This document shows, piece by piece, positions 57,801 to 64,000 of a stretch of 64,000 nucleotides of DNA. The stretch lies in NCBI GenBank assembly GCA_023512835.1, contig CM042086.1, forward strand, positions 17,947,820 through 18,011,819. Reading direction: 5' to 3'. The notes below the pieces were generated by a model that was not told where the DNA came from, searched no databases, and saw only the letters and a list, made by a program, of their open reading frames with translations. Position 1 is the stretch's first letter. Each line of letters begins with the position of its first letter. The stretch comes from Taxillus chinensis. Lineage: Eukaryota; Streptophyta; Magnoliopsida; Santalales; Loranthaceae. Made by a program: the position numbers and the translations under genes.

Positions 57801-59062
57801 GAGTTGATGGTAATTGGCAGCAAACCTCATGGTGCAAGCCTGGCCCATCTGTTGGGTTGTCATTTAGGGAATATTTCTCACCTTTTATTTAAGACATCCA
57901 CTGAGAGCTTTGGCAAGGTGGAAAAAGGGTTACCTATCTAAAGGTATGAGGTTGATGCTCTCGAAGAATGTTCTAATATTCAGATGTACGACCTAGCTCC
58001 TCAGTATATAGCGAGTTGTTAATTATGCCACTTATTTAATGGCATGTAAACGAGTCAAGCCAAGCTTGTACATTAACAAGCCAAGTCGAGCTTAAACAGT
58101 AACCGAGCTGAACTTAAACAGTGTCGAACTCCAATCGAGCTTAGTCGAACAAGTTGTCAAGTGTGTCGATCCATTTACACGCCTACTATTTACTAAATTT
58201 TATTCCAAATAAACAATAAATTCAATAGAAAATATTAACTTATTTAAAGACACTAATTTATGAAGATCCAATTACATTGAAGAGCATTCAATATAATGCA
58301 TGTTTTAATGTTTCAAAGTCAACCCATTGCCATGTATAGCATGTTTGTACACATTAGTAGATATCCTAGCATATAAAACCATTGAATATGAATTGACTCT
58401 TCAAAGCACTTAGAAAAATAAATTATTTCAAGAAAATCCAAACGAGATGGTTCCACAACCTAATTAATATATATATATATATAAAGCACACGCCCACATG
58501 CTCAAGTTAGTATTGGCTTACTATCGTTCTCCTTGGTCTTTCCCGTGATCACTTTCAAACTAATATCATATTCTCCTCAATTACTGTATAAATGTATTGC
58601 CCTTTCTTTCCAAAATGTAAATCCTATATATAAAGTATAAATCAAAGTTTGACAAAAAAAATCCATGTAAAAAACTAACTTGGCTATGTCATGTTTCCCA
58701 CTGGATTTCCCCATAACAAGTACACAATACATTTCCAGATTGCAATTGCATTTGAAAACGTGCAGATTAGTAACTTTTTTTGCTTATGCTTGTCGTAACC
58801 AAGTCATTGCCTTTGACATGCATGACTAGCATGAGATCCAAAGCAGGTAGATCCCGTTGAAGCCAGGAACCAATAAAAAAGAAAACATTAAATCGCAAAA
58901 TTAAATACAAGTAAGGCAACGGGAGACAAAACATTACCTATAAATCCGCCACGGCCTCCAACTCACAGCCCAGAGTATAGAAAATGAACCCGAACCTAGA
59001 ACGACAAAAAGGATCCCTGAAATCACGCACGCCAACACAACGTTATTCTCATCGGACTCCAT
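22849..59062 (-). CDS. DEK1: DEK1: membrane-anchored plant calpain, complete 30-coding-exon gene
   Basis: Phytocalpain DEFECTIVE KERNEL 1, the single plant calpain. It is a plasma-membrane and endomembrane protein needed for epidermal and aleurone fate and proposed to link mechanical cues to proteolysis. Thirty exons add to 6,489 nt including the stop, giving 2,162 residues; Arabidopsis and cereal DEK1 are about 2,150-2,160. Order of parts: an N-terminal multi-span region, a large loop (about 314-640), a second membrane bundle (about 640-1112), a cytosolic linker with a charged helical stretch and an LG3/ConA-like module, the CysPc catalytic core, and a C2-like tail ending ISLESL. The triad is Cys1772 (GQLGDCWFLS), His1930 (GHAYS) and Asn1950 (RNPWANEV), with the same 158- and 20-residue spacing as Arabidopsis. 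The start is the first in-frame ATG after a spliced leader. All introns are GT-AG except intron 4. Exon coordinates are in the four segment entries. Confidence 0.97.
24295..24338. repeat. (TA)n microsatellite in DEK1 intron 26
   Basis: An uninterrupted run of about 22 TA units. The rest of this intron (24195-25463) is unremarkable apart from the MITE-like sequence near its far end. Confidence 0.9.
25276..25397. mobile_element. Degenerate Tourist-type MITE in DEK1 intron 26
   Basis: It shares the internal words AACATGATTATTTTTAAAAA and TACTGTTTTCAAAAATAATA, and the end word CCAAACAGGCCC, with the MITEs at 39621-39767 and 63259-63405. The left terminus (AGGCTGTTAAATGGTTG) is weakly conserved, and no convincing target duplication is visible. 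Confidence 0.5.
25701..28457 (-). other. DEK1: DEK1 segment 3: exons 19-25, cytosolic linker with LG3 module
   Basis: Exons: 28457-28080, 28005-27890, 27777-27480, 27208-26889, 26691-26340, 26196-25876 and 25805-25701 (residues 1137-1766). Exon 19 contains a conserved hydrophobic patch (YLLLLLGLTAKAERVQ). Exon 21 starts a highly charged Glu/Arg helix (EKEMEEEILMQRREEEGRGK), probably coiled or extended. Exons 22-23 form the laminin-G/ConA-like LG3 module, with a carboxylate-rich centre (MTIDADIGEATCYLDGSFDG). Exons 24-25 lead into the calpain core (NFTDQEFPPSEQSLF). In the family this linker regulates the protease and is thought to be a site of autolytic processing. Confidence 0.93.
28458..29917. 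other. DEK1 intron 18, 3' part, unannotated
   Basis: Intron DNA between exon 19 and the copia element D. Minus-strand frames at 28328-28636 and 29606-29959 exist but lack splice context or recognisable domains. Nothing supported. Confidence 0.4.
29918..32784 (+). mobile_element. Ty1-copia element D, internally deleted, antisense in DEK1 intron 18
   Basis: LTRs lie at 29918-30124 and 32590-32784 (shared CATTATATTCAATATAGAAA; both end in TTTTGTA). A primer-binding site TGGTATCAGAGC lies at 30129-30140, and a polypurine tract GAGTGGGAG sits just before the right LTR. Coding remnants occur in order. Gag (ITDHKLNCSNYMDWNK) lies near 30730. The zinc knuckle WHYCRKPGHIRHEC (about 31391-31432) has its first Cys replaced by Trp. 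The protease motif reads IIDSNNTDHMTCNSN, where active copies have D-S/T-G-A. Integrase remnants occupy about 31880-32345. The element then jumps to the RNase H end (ERTKHIEND, DIFTKALNGVRV), so nearly all reverse transcriptase is deleted. It is non-functional. Confidence 0.85.
33100..33893 (+). mobile_element. LINE 3' fragment in DEK1 intron 18
   Basis: Plus-strand reading across frames gives a LINE C-terminal zinc-knuckle-like region (around 33500-33560, frames shifting), followed by a typical 3' UTR. It ends in TAATAAAAATTCTTATTTATC and then an A-rich tail, the same tail as the minus-strand LINE at 19830. It is truncated at the 5' end and full of stops. The left limit is approximate. Confidence 0.55.
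33894..35864. other. DEK1 intron 18, 5' part
   Basis: Mostly AT-rich. A GGTATTAGAGCCACGG-like primer-binding-site motif on the minus strand (about 35308-35324), with a GC-richer block to its left (34970-35280), hints at an eroded LTR element. No paired LTR was found. A 112-codon plus frame at 34426-34764 has no recognisable domain. Confidence 0.3.
34130..34395 (+). repeat. Degenerate tandem repeat, period about 62 bp
   Basis: Repeats of a unit containing TTTGAATTTGA, then CAGTTTxATTTGxGTTTT, then ATTTATT. The clearest neighbouring pair starts near 34267 and 34329. Non-coding. Confidence 0.6.
38556..39346. mobile_element. hAT-type non-autonomous element 1 in DEK1 intron 9
   Basis: Terminal inverted repeats are AATAGTTTTCAAAGCGCC at the left, and CATAGTTTTCAAAGTGTCGC read from the right end. 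The 8-bp flanks GGTAAGAA and GGCAAGAC agree at 6 of 8. Subterminal GGCGA/TCGCC words are repeated (CTAGGCGACAC near the right end). The interior (GGGAGAGAGAGTAGCGACC) matches element 2 at 40376-41210. No transposase. Confidence 0.65.
39621..39767. mobile_element. Tourist-type MITE in DEK1 intron 9
   Basis: It begins GGCCTCGTTTGGTTCACC and ends CAACCAAACATCCC, with interior CAAAACATGATTGTTTTTAA and CTACTATTTTCAAAAATAAT. Flanks TTA and TTT are a possibly mutated 3-bp duplication. Same family as 63259-63405. Confidence 0.6.
39768..40375. other. Intron 9 DNA between the two hAT-type elements
   Basis: Contains a degenerate, CGA/ACG-rich low-complexity patch (39890-40070) and a GCCACCTAGGACCACCTC-like segment (around 40214-40320) that resembles the CCTAGGCG subterminal words of the neighbouring elements. 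Possibly a third, heavily eroded copy. Confidence 0.3.
40376..41210. mobile_element. hAT-type non-autonomous element 2 in DEK1 intron 9
   Basis: An 835-bp element with terminal repeats CATAATTTTCAAAGCGCC and, from the right, CATAGTTTTCAACGCATCGC. Flanks CTTCTAAT (40368-40375) and ATTCTAAT (41211-41218) agree at 7 of 8. It shares interior blocks with element 1 in the same order and orientation, including the (GA)n-like GGGAGAGAGAGATCGC patch, AGGCATCGCCTTTGTCGCC-type words and CTAGGCGACACT. No transposase. Confidence 0.75.
41219..44365. other. DEK1 introns 9 and 8 around exon 9, unannotated
   Basis: Apart from exon 9 and a (TA)n run (42810-42851), this is AT-rich intron. A poly-C tract (about 42152-42163) interrupts it. 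No further gene or complete transposon was recognised. Confidence 0.4.
42810..42851. repeat. (TA)n microsatellite in DEK1 intron 8
   Basis: About 21 uninterrupted TA units, roughly 0.3 kb into intron 8 from exon 9 (in intron 8 because the gene runs leftwards). Confidence 0.9.
44366..45420 (-). mobile_element. LINE-like fragment joining 5' and 3' portions, in DEK1 intron 8
   Basis: Minus-strand reading gives a Pro/Ser/Leu-rich 5' region (around 45030-45250), a short frame containing ERFDLTISDLLWDIESGRLL (44435-44671), and then a 3'-UTR-like T-rich end. No reverse transcriptase is present between them, so most of the element is lost. Assignment rests on GC-richer composition and general style, with no diagnostic motif. 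Confidence 0.4.
47828..48536. mobile_element. PIF/Harbinger-type element nested in copia C
   Basis: Termini GGGCTCATTTGGTAC and, read from the right, TAGCATGTTTGGTAC, flanked by TAA on both sides (47825-47827 and 48537-48539). It splits the copia integrase frame, which resumes after it (FHNIPSALNICPKVFDCVC). The interior is GC-rich and (GGGGA)n-like (48060-48300), which creates long Pro/Arg-rich frames with no biological support. Confidence 0.7.
49611..50709. mobile_element. Mutator-like non-autonomous element nested in copia C
   Basis: Flanked by an identical 11-bp duplication GAGATGAATCA (49600-49610 and 50710-50720). Termini are AGGTTCAAAAATACGT and, from the right, ATGGTTTGAAAATACGTAC, followed by GAGGCG/CGCCTC-rich subterminal repeats on both sides. 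The copia frame TPIEMN is split and resumes after the element at NHGLTIYPDQVL. No transposase. The interior (50190-50420) contains a short degenerate repeat of GGCGAGGCTxCGTCGA. Confidence 0.85.
51631..52850. other. DEK1 intron 8, exon-8-proximal part
   Basis: AT-rich intron. A possible hAT-type element with termini TAGGACCAACCACTTGG (52058) and, from the right, TAGGGCTGGGCCTAAATTGG (ending 52502) is present, but no target duplication is visible. Its identity is therefore tentative. Confidence 0.35.
55471..56437. mobile_element. hAT-type element with perfect 8-bp duplication in DEK1 intron 2
   Basis: A 967-bp element with termini CAAGGTAGTCAAAAGCGC and, from the right, CAGTGTAGTTGAAAGTAAGC, flanked by identical GCATTAAG (55463-55470 and 56438-56445). 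Subterminal AGCGC/GCGCT words recur at both ends. The interior (55895-56240) is a degenerate tandem array of CGTCCGTCGCCG-type units that yields long but meaningless frames. No transposase. Confidence 0.85.
58040..58185. mobile_element. Small hAT-type MITE in DEK1 intron 1
   Basis: A 146-bp element with termini TGGCATGTAAACGAGTC and, from the right, TAGGCGTGTAAATGGATCG. The interior carries repeated TCGAGCTTA / AGTCGAGC words. Flanks TTATTTAA and CTATTTAC agree at 6 of 8. Confidence 0.6.
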
Positions 59063-59300
59063 GGTGTCCTCACTTGTTTAATCCCTAAGCCTGACTACAC
59101 CATCTGTACAAGAAAATAAACAGCATCAACACTCTGAAACAGCCAACCAAAGCCCTAACCTAAGCGCGCCGAAAAAAAAAATCAAAAATATTGAACCGAT
59201 CTAGTCAGTGTCAAGCCAAAGGCAAATGGACACCATTCAAATCTAGTTACCTGCCACTCACAGGAGTGGCATCAGCAACTGGGACGAACATGGCGGTAGC
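59063..59300 (-). promoter_or_regulatory. DEK1 5' leader with an intron and upstream ORFs
   Basis: A consensus donor (GGCAG|GTAACT, exon ending at 59251) and acceptor (TTGTACAG|ATGG, exon starting at 59103) define a likely 147-bp intron in the leader (59104-59250). In the spliced leader, an ATG at 59291 in good context (CCGCCATG) opens a 19-codon upstream ORF. It crosses the splice junction and stops at 59085, 22 nt before the DEK1 ATG. Two further tiny upstream ORFs (ATG CCA CTC CTG TGA and ATG GTG TAG) overlap it. If transcription starts above 59291 these would reduce DEK1 translation. Transcript data are needed to know this. Confidence 0.5.
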
Positions 59301-61240
59301 TTCTGGAGCAAATGGGGCGTGAATCCTTATAACCCGAGGTACAACACTAGGGTTTTGAGCCAAACGAGTGAAATTCAGGCGATTCAGACTAGGGTTTTAG
59401 GGCTTTGAGCTGAAAGAGTGGAATTAAGGCGATTGAGAGTAGGGTTTTGGAGGAGAGAGCTATGGAATCGATGTCGATCTCCTCTGCGCTCCCCCGACTG
59501 GCGAAGGTTGAAGTGGGTGGATTAAAACCCTAGAATCCATGGATGCGAGTAAAAATTAAAATGAAAAGGTGAAAACTCAGATTATTAAAATCAAAAAGGC
59601 GAGTGTTCTGAAAATTAAAAAAAAAAATGCTCAGCTTAGGTAGCGAGAGGGAGAGGGAGAGGGTGTAGAGTGGTGACCGCATACGGAGAGAGAAAGTGAA
59701 CACCGAACACGGCACACACAGTCACACTGAGGTGCGTGCGTCCACGAAACCAAGAAAATTTGTCACCGATCCACGCTCTTCACTTTGCGCGTGTAAAGCA
59801 TTTCATGGTTGCGATTGGTCGTGTGACGCACTCTCTCGTTTGTCAGTGAGTGGGCCTCCCTCACAGCCATGCAATTTCGCAATATATTCTAATTTATTTA
59901 ATCGAAATAAAAGTCAGCCATATAAATAGATTATAAATATGGAGAGGTAATATGTAAAAATTATAAATAGATTATAAATATGATTATTTTTAAAAATTAT
60001 GTATTTGATGATTTTTTAGTATTTGAGTGGTTTAAATTTATTTTAACAAATAGAATAGATTAGACAAATGGGCTCAAACTATTCATTTTATTGAAATAAG
60101 TTTGATTTGACTTTTTTTAAAATAGAACTATTTTTAAAAATTATAGATTTAAATAAATTTATATTATTTATAAATATTTTATAATTATTTAAATTTATTT
60201 TAAAAAAATTAATATAATTTTTATTTAATTAAAAATTAAATCATGTCATTTTAATTTTAAAGAACTGGTATGCAATCTCAATGGACCGAATATAGATTTT
60301 TTTTCGTGTACACAAGAGGACCGTGCTCCCGATAATGTGTGCAAAGTGAGTGAGGTTGTGAATTTCTGAAACAGTACAAATATATAAATAAAACGAAGTC
60401 ATTTTATATTATATAGTTTTTGGTCTACTTTTTGTCGCGTGAACAAATTAACTATTACTTTATCCACCGGCTTGTCGAAATGATAGGAAAAGGTAATAGG
60501 GTAAGAAAGTTATGTTAAAAATTTTATTGTAAGTTATGCGAGAAGTTACTATATTATCTGTGAATAAAATTTTAAATATAAAAAATTATTTTTTAACTTA
60601 TACTTCAACACTCATCTCTTAAGAAAGTGTCTTATAATGTTGCAACATGATGTTATTCGGCCTAAAAATGCATAGACAACCTATCAACAAGTGGTCATAT
60701 TATTTTACAACATGATATATAAAGAAGTTAAAATATACAATATACAGCTAAAGGGATGAAGATCACATTTAAATACTTTGCAAGCTCTTAATAGGCAATG
60801 AAAATATCAGCTTGAATTTGAAAATAGATCGAAAACATGTTTTTTAAATAACTATTTGATTCAAATTAAAATTTAAATAAAATAAAACTTTAAGAGCATC
60901 TATAATAAGTTAGTTATAACCTTTAGCTATAGTCAAATATAAATGAAAAAGTACCCTAATAATTAGCTTTATTATCAGCAATATCAATAAATTTAGGTAA
61001 ATTTACCTAAAATATTCATATGATTTAACGCAAATAGGTTAGATTTTTTTTATTACTTTGACCAACATTATTGTTATTATTATTATTAAAACATTTTTAT
61101 GAGACCAATTTAAAAAGATTTCATTCTAAAACAATTTTTCTTTCACAAAACAAAAATTATTTCAAATCAGAATTAAACACAAACATCAATAAATATAATA
61201 AAAACTAAAACACATACCACCAAACATGTCCTAATTATGC
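59301..61240. other. DEK1 upstream region and AT-rich spacer
   Basis: 59300-59900 is GC-richer and likely holds the DEK1 promoter and transcription start. A direct repeat around GGGTTTTGAGC/AGGGCTTTGAGC (59344-59440) and a GA/CT-rich stretch (59640-59680) are visible. From 59900 on, the DNA is very AT-rich without recognisable genes. The sequence CCACCAAACATGTCC followed by TAA at 61218-61235 looks like a Tourist-type MITE end without an identified partner. Confidence 0.4.
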
Positions 61241-62125
61241 CGTAAGTTCATGTTTGATACACATAAATCAAATTAAAGAAAATAAAATCATTTAAAGTAA
61301 TGAGATTTTCAGCGAATTAGAATCAGATTTAAAATATCTAATCATTTGTTTGATATGCACTTTTTAAAAAAATAAATAGAATTAGAATACAATCATTTCT
61401 ATCCTTTTTTTTTATAAGAATAACCAAATATAATCCGCGCGTAATGCGTAGTTCGACCCCTGCGGCGCGCGGATGGAAATGGGGGCGACCAAGATCCATG
61501 ACATTAGTGGCAGTCCCACTCCCATCCACCGGATCTCCCAACAAATCGATTCCCTCGCGTCCTCGCAGCCATGGGAGGGCATGGATGGCGTCTCTAGTGA
61601 GGTCGTCACCGTAAACCTCGCCCGTCACCAACCTCTACGCGGCGCAAGCTCGACACAACCTCCTAGATCATCGAATTGGTGTCGACGCTGTTCTGGAACC
61701 TCACCGTGTACGGGGGCAAGGCCACCGAAGACGACCAGTCGGCACAGGGGGCGGGCGGCGCCGTCAAGAGGGTGGGTGGACAGCGCCGTAGCGGGCAGCA
61801 GCGACATCACTACGCTACGTCTGGGGCTGGTGGGAGGGAGGGTGCTGTCGCTGTTTCGGAACCTTGCTGCGTATAGGGACAAGGCCGCCAAATACGACCG
61901 ATCGGCACAGCAAGCGGGCGAGCAGCAGTGACGTTACGACATTGAACTGGTGTTTTGGGTTGTGTTTAAATAAACTTTTGATTGATGTGTATGGGAGAAA
62001 CTGAAATCAATATTTTCTTATGTATGGACAAATCATTTCATTCCAATTGTGTGTACCAAAGATAACAAACGGAAAGCCAGTTCATTCCTTTCTAATTCTT
62101 TTTCCACGTACCAAAGTCACACGTT
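61241..62125. mobile_element. Candidate PIF/Harbinger-like element with internal duplication
   Basis: The right end ATTCCTTTCTAATTCTTTTT followed by CCACGTACCAAAGTCAC resembles the right end of the element nested in copia C. The left end GTTCATGTTTGATACACA is preceded by TAA. The interior is GC-rich (61430-61930), with two diverged copies of a stretch of about 76 bp (61679-61756 and 61849-61924). Their translations VSTLFWNLTVYGGKAT and LSLFRNLAAYRDKAAK are similar. Possibly a captured gene fragment. Ends and target duplication are not secure. Confidence 0.35.
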
Positions 62126-62667
62126 ATATAGTATTAGCATTATAAAATGAACCTACACATTGCAGGGCACAACTTCCCCAATCCTGCCGTAACCATTCAC
62201 AAAAAGCACTGGAATTCAAAAAGGTGTTTTCCAAAGTTACTGTGGCGAACCTGTTTGGAACTATTCATAAATAATTTAAACTAATCATAAAAACCCATTA
62301 TTTTTAAAAATAATATCTTCCTAGGAAACATCCACATATGCATCAAACAAACTACGCCCCAATTTCCATTAAGAAACATAGCCAACAGATAACAGCCTCC
62401 CAAAAACACTTACAATTACACATTGGAAGGGTTGTCAAGTTAAACAACAGTCAAAAAGCTTCCCACAACTAAACACAATGGTCATGTAACATGCCACCAC
62501 CCCAACCTAAGCACTCAAAAATCAAAGAAAGAAAAGAAGAAAAAAGACTACGAAAGGAAGAATATTTTAAGGGGACAAAGGACAGATCAATACACTGAAA
62601 GTGAATAGTACAGACTAAATAGTACATATCCATAAGAAGAAGAGGGCTACAGTTTTATCTCACCAAA
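62126..62667 (-). other. 3' UTR of the neprosin-domain gene and spacer
   Basis: Probable 3' untranslated region adjoining the stop codon at 62668, then spacer. A weak Tourist-like sequence (CCTGTTTGGAAC to GGAAACATCC, about 62249-62332) is present. Nothing else. Confidence 0.35.
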
Positions 62668-63045
62668 TTATGGGCATTTCTGGCTCCTGCCCGGCCCCCC
62701 ATAGTAAAAGAATGCGCCCCAGTCACCATTGCTCCCAGTTTTCACGTCATAACAGTTGGATTGCTCGGTGAACGTACCAACGCCTTTGGGACCCTTGAGA
62801 TTATTGGACGCATCAACCACTTGGATGTTCCTAAAGTAGCTCGACCTCCCAAACCCTTCTTCCGGGAAGTGGCCGCTTCCCATTTGCGTCTCTGTGTGCT
62901 GATTGTCCGGCTTGGAGTTCACCACTTCTCCTCCCCATTCTATCATGGAAGCACTCTCCGCCAGGTAGGAAAATAGAAAAGAGGGCCAATATCCCATCAC
63001 ATAATCATTGCCAAATTGCATCCACCAATTTCCCTCTTTCGGATC
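62668..63045 (-). CDS. Neprosin-domain (DUF239) protein, last exon only
   Basis: The terminal exon starts after an acceptor (TTAATAG|GATCC) and encodes 125 residues to TAA. Visible family blocks are GNWWMQFGNDYVMGYWPSFL, MIEWGGEVVNSK, TQMGSGHFPEEGFGRSSYF, NCYDVKTG and the closing FFYYGGPGRSQKCP. The neprosin domain is found in secreted plant proteins and in the pitcher-plant glutamic prolyl endopeptidase neprosin. Most plant members have unproven activity. The N-terminal signal peptide, the activation domain and the first half of the catalytic domain lie beyond the right edge or in undetected exons; none was found in 63046-64000. Confidence 0.88.
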   Translation of the reverse strand, partial: DPKEGNWWMQFGNDYVMGYWPSFLFSYLAESASMIEWGGEVVNSKPDNQHTETQMGSGHFPEEGFGRSSYFRNIQVVDASNNLKGPKGVGTFTEQSNCYDVKTGSNGDWGAFFYYGGPGRSQKCP

Positions 63046-63258
63046 CTATTAACAAGTGTCACAAGAAGCATAAGGAGAACAACAAATTTGCATAGCAAAA
63101 ATAAGCAAATTCTCAATACCCTTTCTCTGTTCTAGGGACATTGAATATGCAATACAATCAAGCATAGTTCCAATGTCAATAATTAGAATATGCACGCATA
63201 AAAAATAATTAGAAAAGTAATCAATGTTTTTTTGATCTTATTGAGATGAGATATCTAA

Positions 63259-63405
63259 GGCCTTGTTTGGTATACCAAAATTAGATTTGGAAACATGACT
63301 GCTTTTAAAAACTATAATTCAGATTAATCTTTAATACTAATAAATAATTTTAAATTAATCGGATCTACTGTTTTCAAAAATAATACCTTTATGCCAAACG
63401 AATCA
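63259..63405. mobile_element. Tourist-type MITE in the neprosin-gene intron
   Basis: A 147-bp element with termini GGCCTTGTTTGGTATACC and, from the right, TGATTCGTTTGGCATAA. It is flanked by TAA on both sides (63256-63258 and 63406-63408). Best-preserved member of the family in this window. Confidence 0.75.
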
Positions 63406-63408
63406 TAA

Positions 63409-64000
63409 TTAATTTTTTGGCTAGCTGATGGTAAGAAACCAAAAGAACTCAATTCCGAAAGGAAGATTTTTGTTTAAAAACCAACTTTTTAGTAAAATCA
63501 ATGGAGAAAAAAAAGTTAAGTGGAAAGAAAAAAGAAAACACCTGATCATATTTTTTCTCACCACCATGCTATCGCATACCAAATATCATTATAACATCAC
63601 AACTGCTTCATCCAAATCAGATAATGAAATAACATTTGAAGGCCTGATCTTCCTCAAGCACTATGGTACTGTTTGGATATCAAACCCATTGAGCAGTTGT
63701 CAGGTGTTATTACACTAGGTGTGAACCGGTTTCTCCTTGTTTGTTTGGAATTCAAACTATAACACTTAATGTGGTTAATAATAAACTCAAAAAAGGGGAA
63801 GAAGGGTCCGCCAGGCCTTGAACTCTTGATGAAGCTTAAGTTAAGCCCATAGAAATCATCTTCTACACAGGAAGATAAGTCTCCTCAAGTCCAACCTATT
63901 CACAGATTGCTACTGGAATATCTGGTTTTCATACTGCCTTTTAAGTTTTGCCCCAACATTAAATAAAAAAAATAGTCAATTGCAGGGGCACAATTTGTGA
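63409..64000. other. Probable intron of the neprosin-domain gene
   Basis: No upstream neprosin exon could be recognised on the minus strand. A plus-strand 96-codon frame (63428-63718) has no supporting features. Confidence 0.35.

Larger units (their letters stand above)
52851..59062 (-). other. DEK1: DEK1 segment 1: exons 1-8, first membrane bundle and loop
   Basis: Exons: 59062-58938, 57670-57420, 55188-55006, 54830-54695, 54578-54448, 54330-54216, 54124-53092 and 52961-52851 (residues 1-695). Exons 1-6 encode hydrophobic spans, such as the first one with ILWAVSWRPWRIY. Exon 7 (1,033 nt) holds the loop: a serine-rich stretch (SSGSSEGCGSSVKRSSSV) and three short repeated helical units around NDPRVASMLKKK, NKGLDPNFAMMLKEK and KGLDPTILALLQRSS. 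Exon 8 re-enters the membrane. Intron 4 has a GC donor. Introns 1 and 2 carry hAT-type elements. Confidence 0.93.

Overview
Plant nuclear DNA, almost certainly from an angiosperm. The evidence is spliceosomal GT-AG introns, AT-rich introns and spacers, Ty1-copia elements primed by initiator-tRNA-Met sites, plant-type LINE tails, and an intact plant-only calpain (DEK1). I cannot fix the clade from sequence alone. There is no sign of bacterial, organellar or viral-genome organisation.

Layout. 0-3.1 kb (+): a decayed repeat block, a miniature LTR element, and the last three coding exons of an elongation factor P-like gene. 3.9-5.1 kb: an hAT-type MITE, then a tiny promoter-ORF unit of unknown meaning. 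7.4-11.6 kb (+): a complete four-exon gene for a 5'-adenylylsulfate reductase-like (APRL) thioredoxin-fold protein of 314 residues. 15.1-15.3 kb (-): a complete intronless arabinogalactan-peptide gene with a TATA box. 16.7-16.9 kb (-): an orphan exon-like sequence. 17.6-22.3 kb: a four-deep nest of transposable elements (copia, copia, LINE, GC-rich hAT MITE). 22.8-59.1 kb (-): the complete DEK1 calpain gene with 30 coding exons, 6,489 nt including the stop and 2,162 residues. 62.7-63.0 kb (-): the last exon of a neprosin-domain (DUF239) protein whose 5' part lies beyond the window.

The main structural story is DEK1. About 30 kb of its 36 kb is intron, and much of that is transposon: two degenerate copia elements, LINE fragments, several hAT-type elements with readable 8-bp target duplications, a Mutator-like element with an 11-bp duplication, and Tourist/PIF-type MITEs. 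Even so, every exon joins in frame, splice sites are canonical apart from one GC-AG intron, and the Cys-His-Asn triad is present. The host genes are functionally unrelated (signalling protease, redox-fold secretory protein, cell-wall glycopeptide, secreted neprosin-type protein, organellar-type translation factor). I see no pathway cluster and no convincing new multi-gene system.
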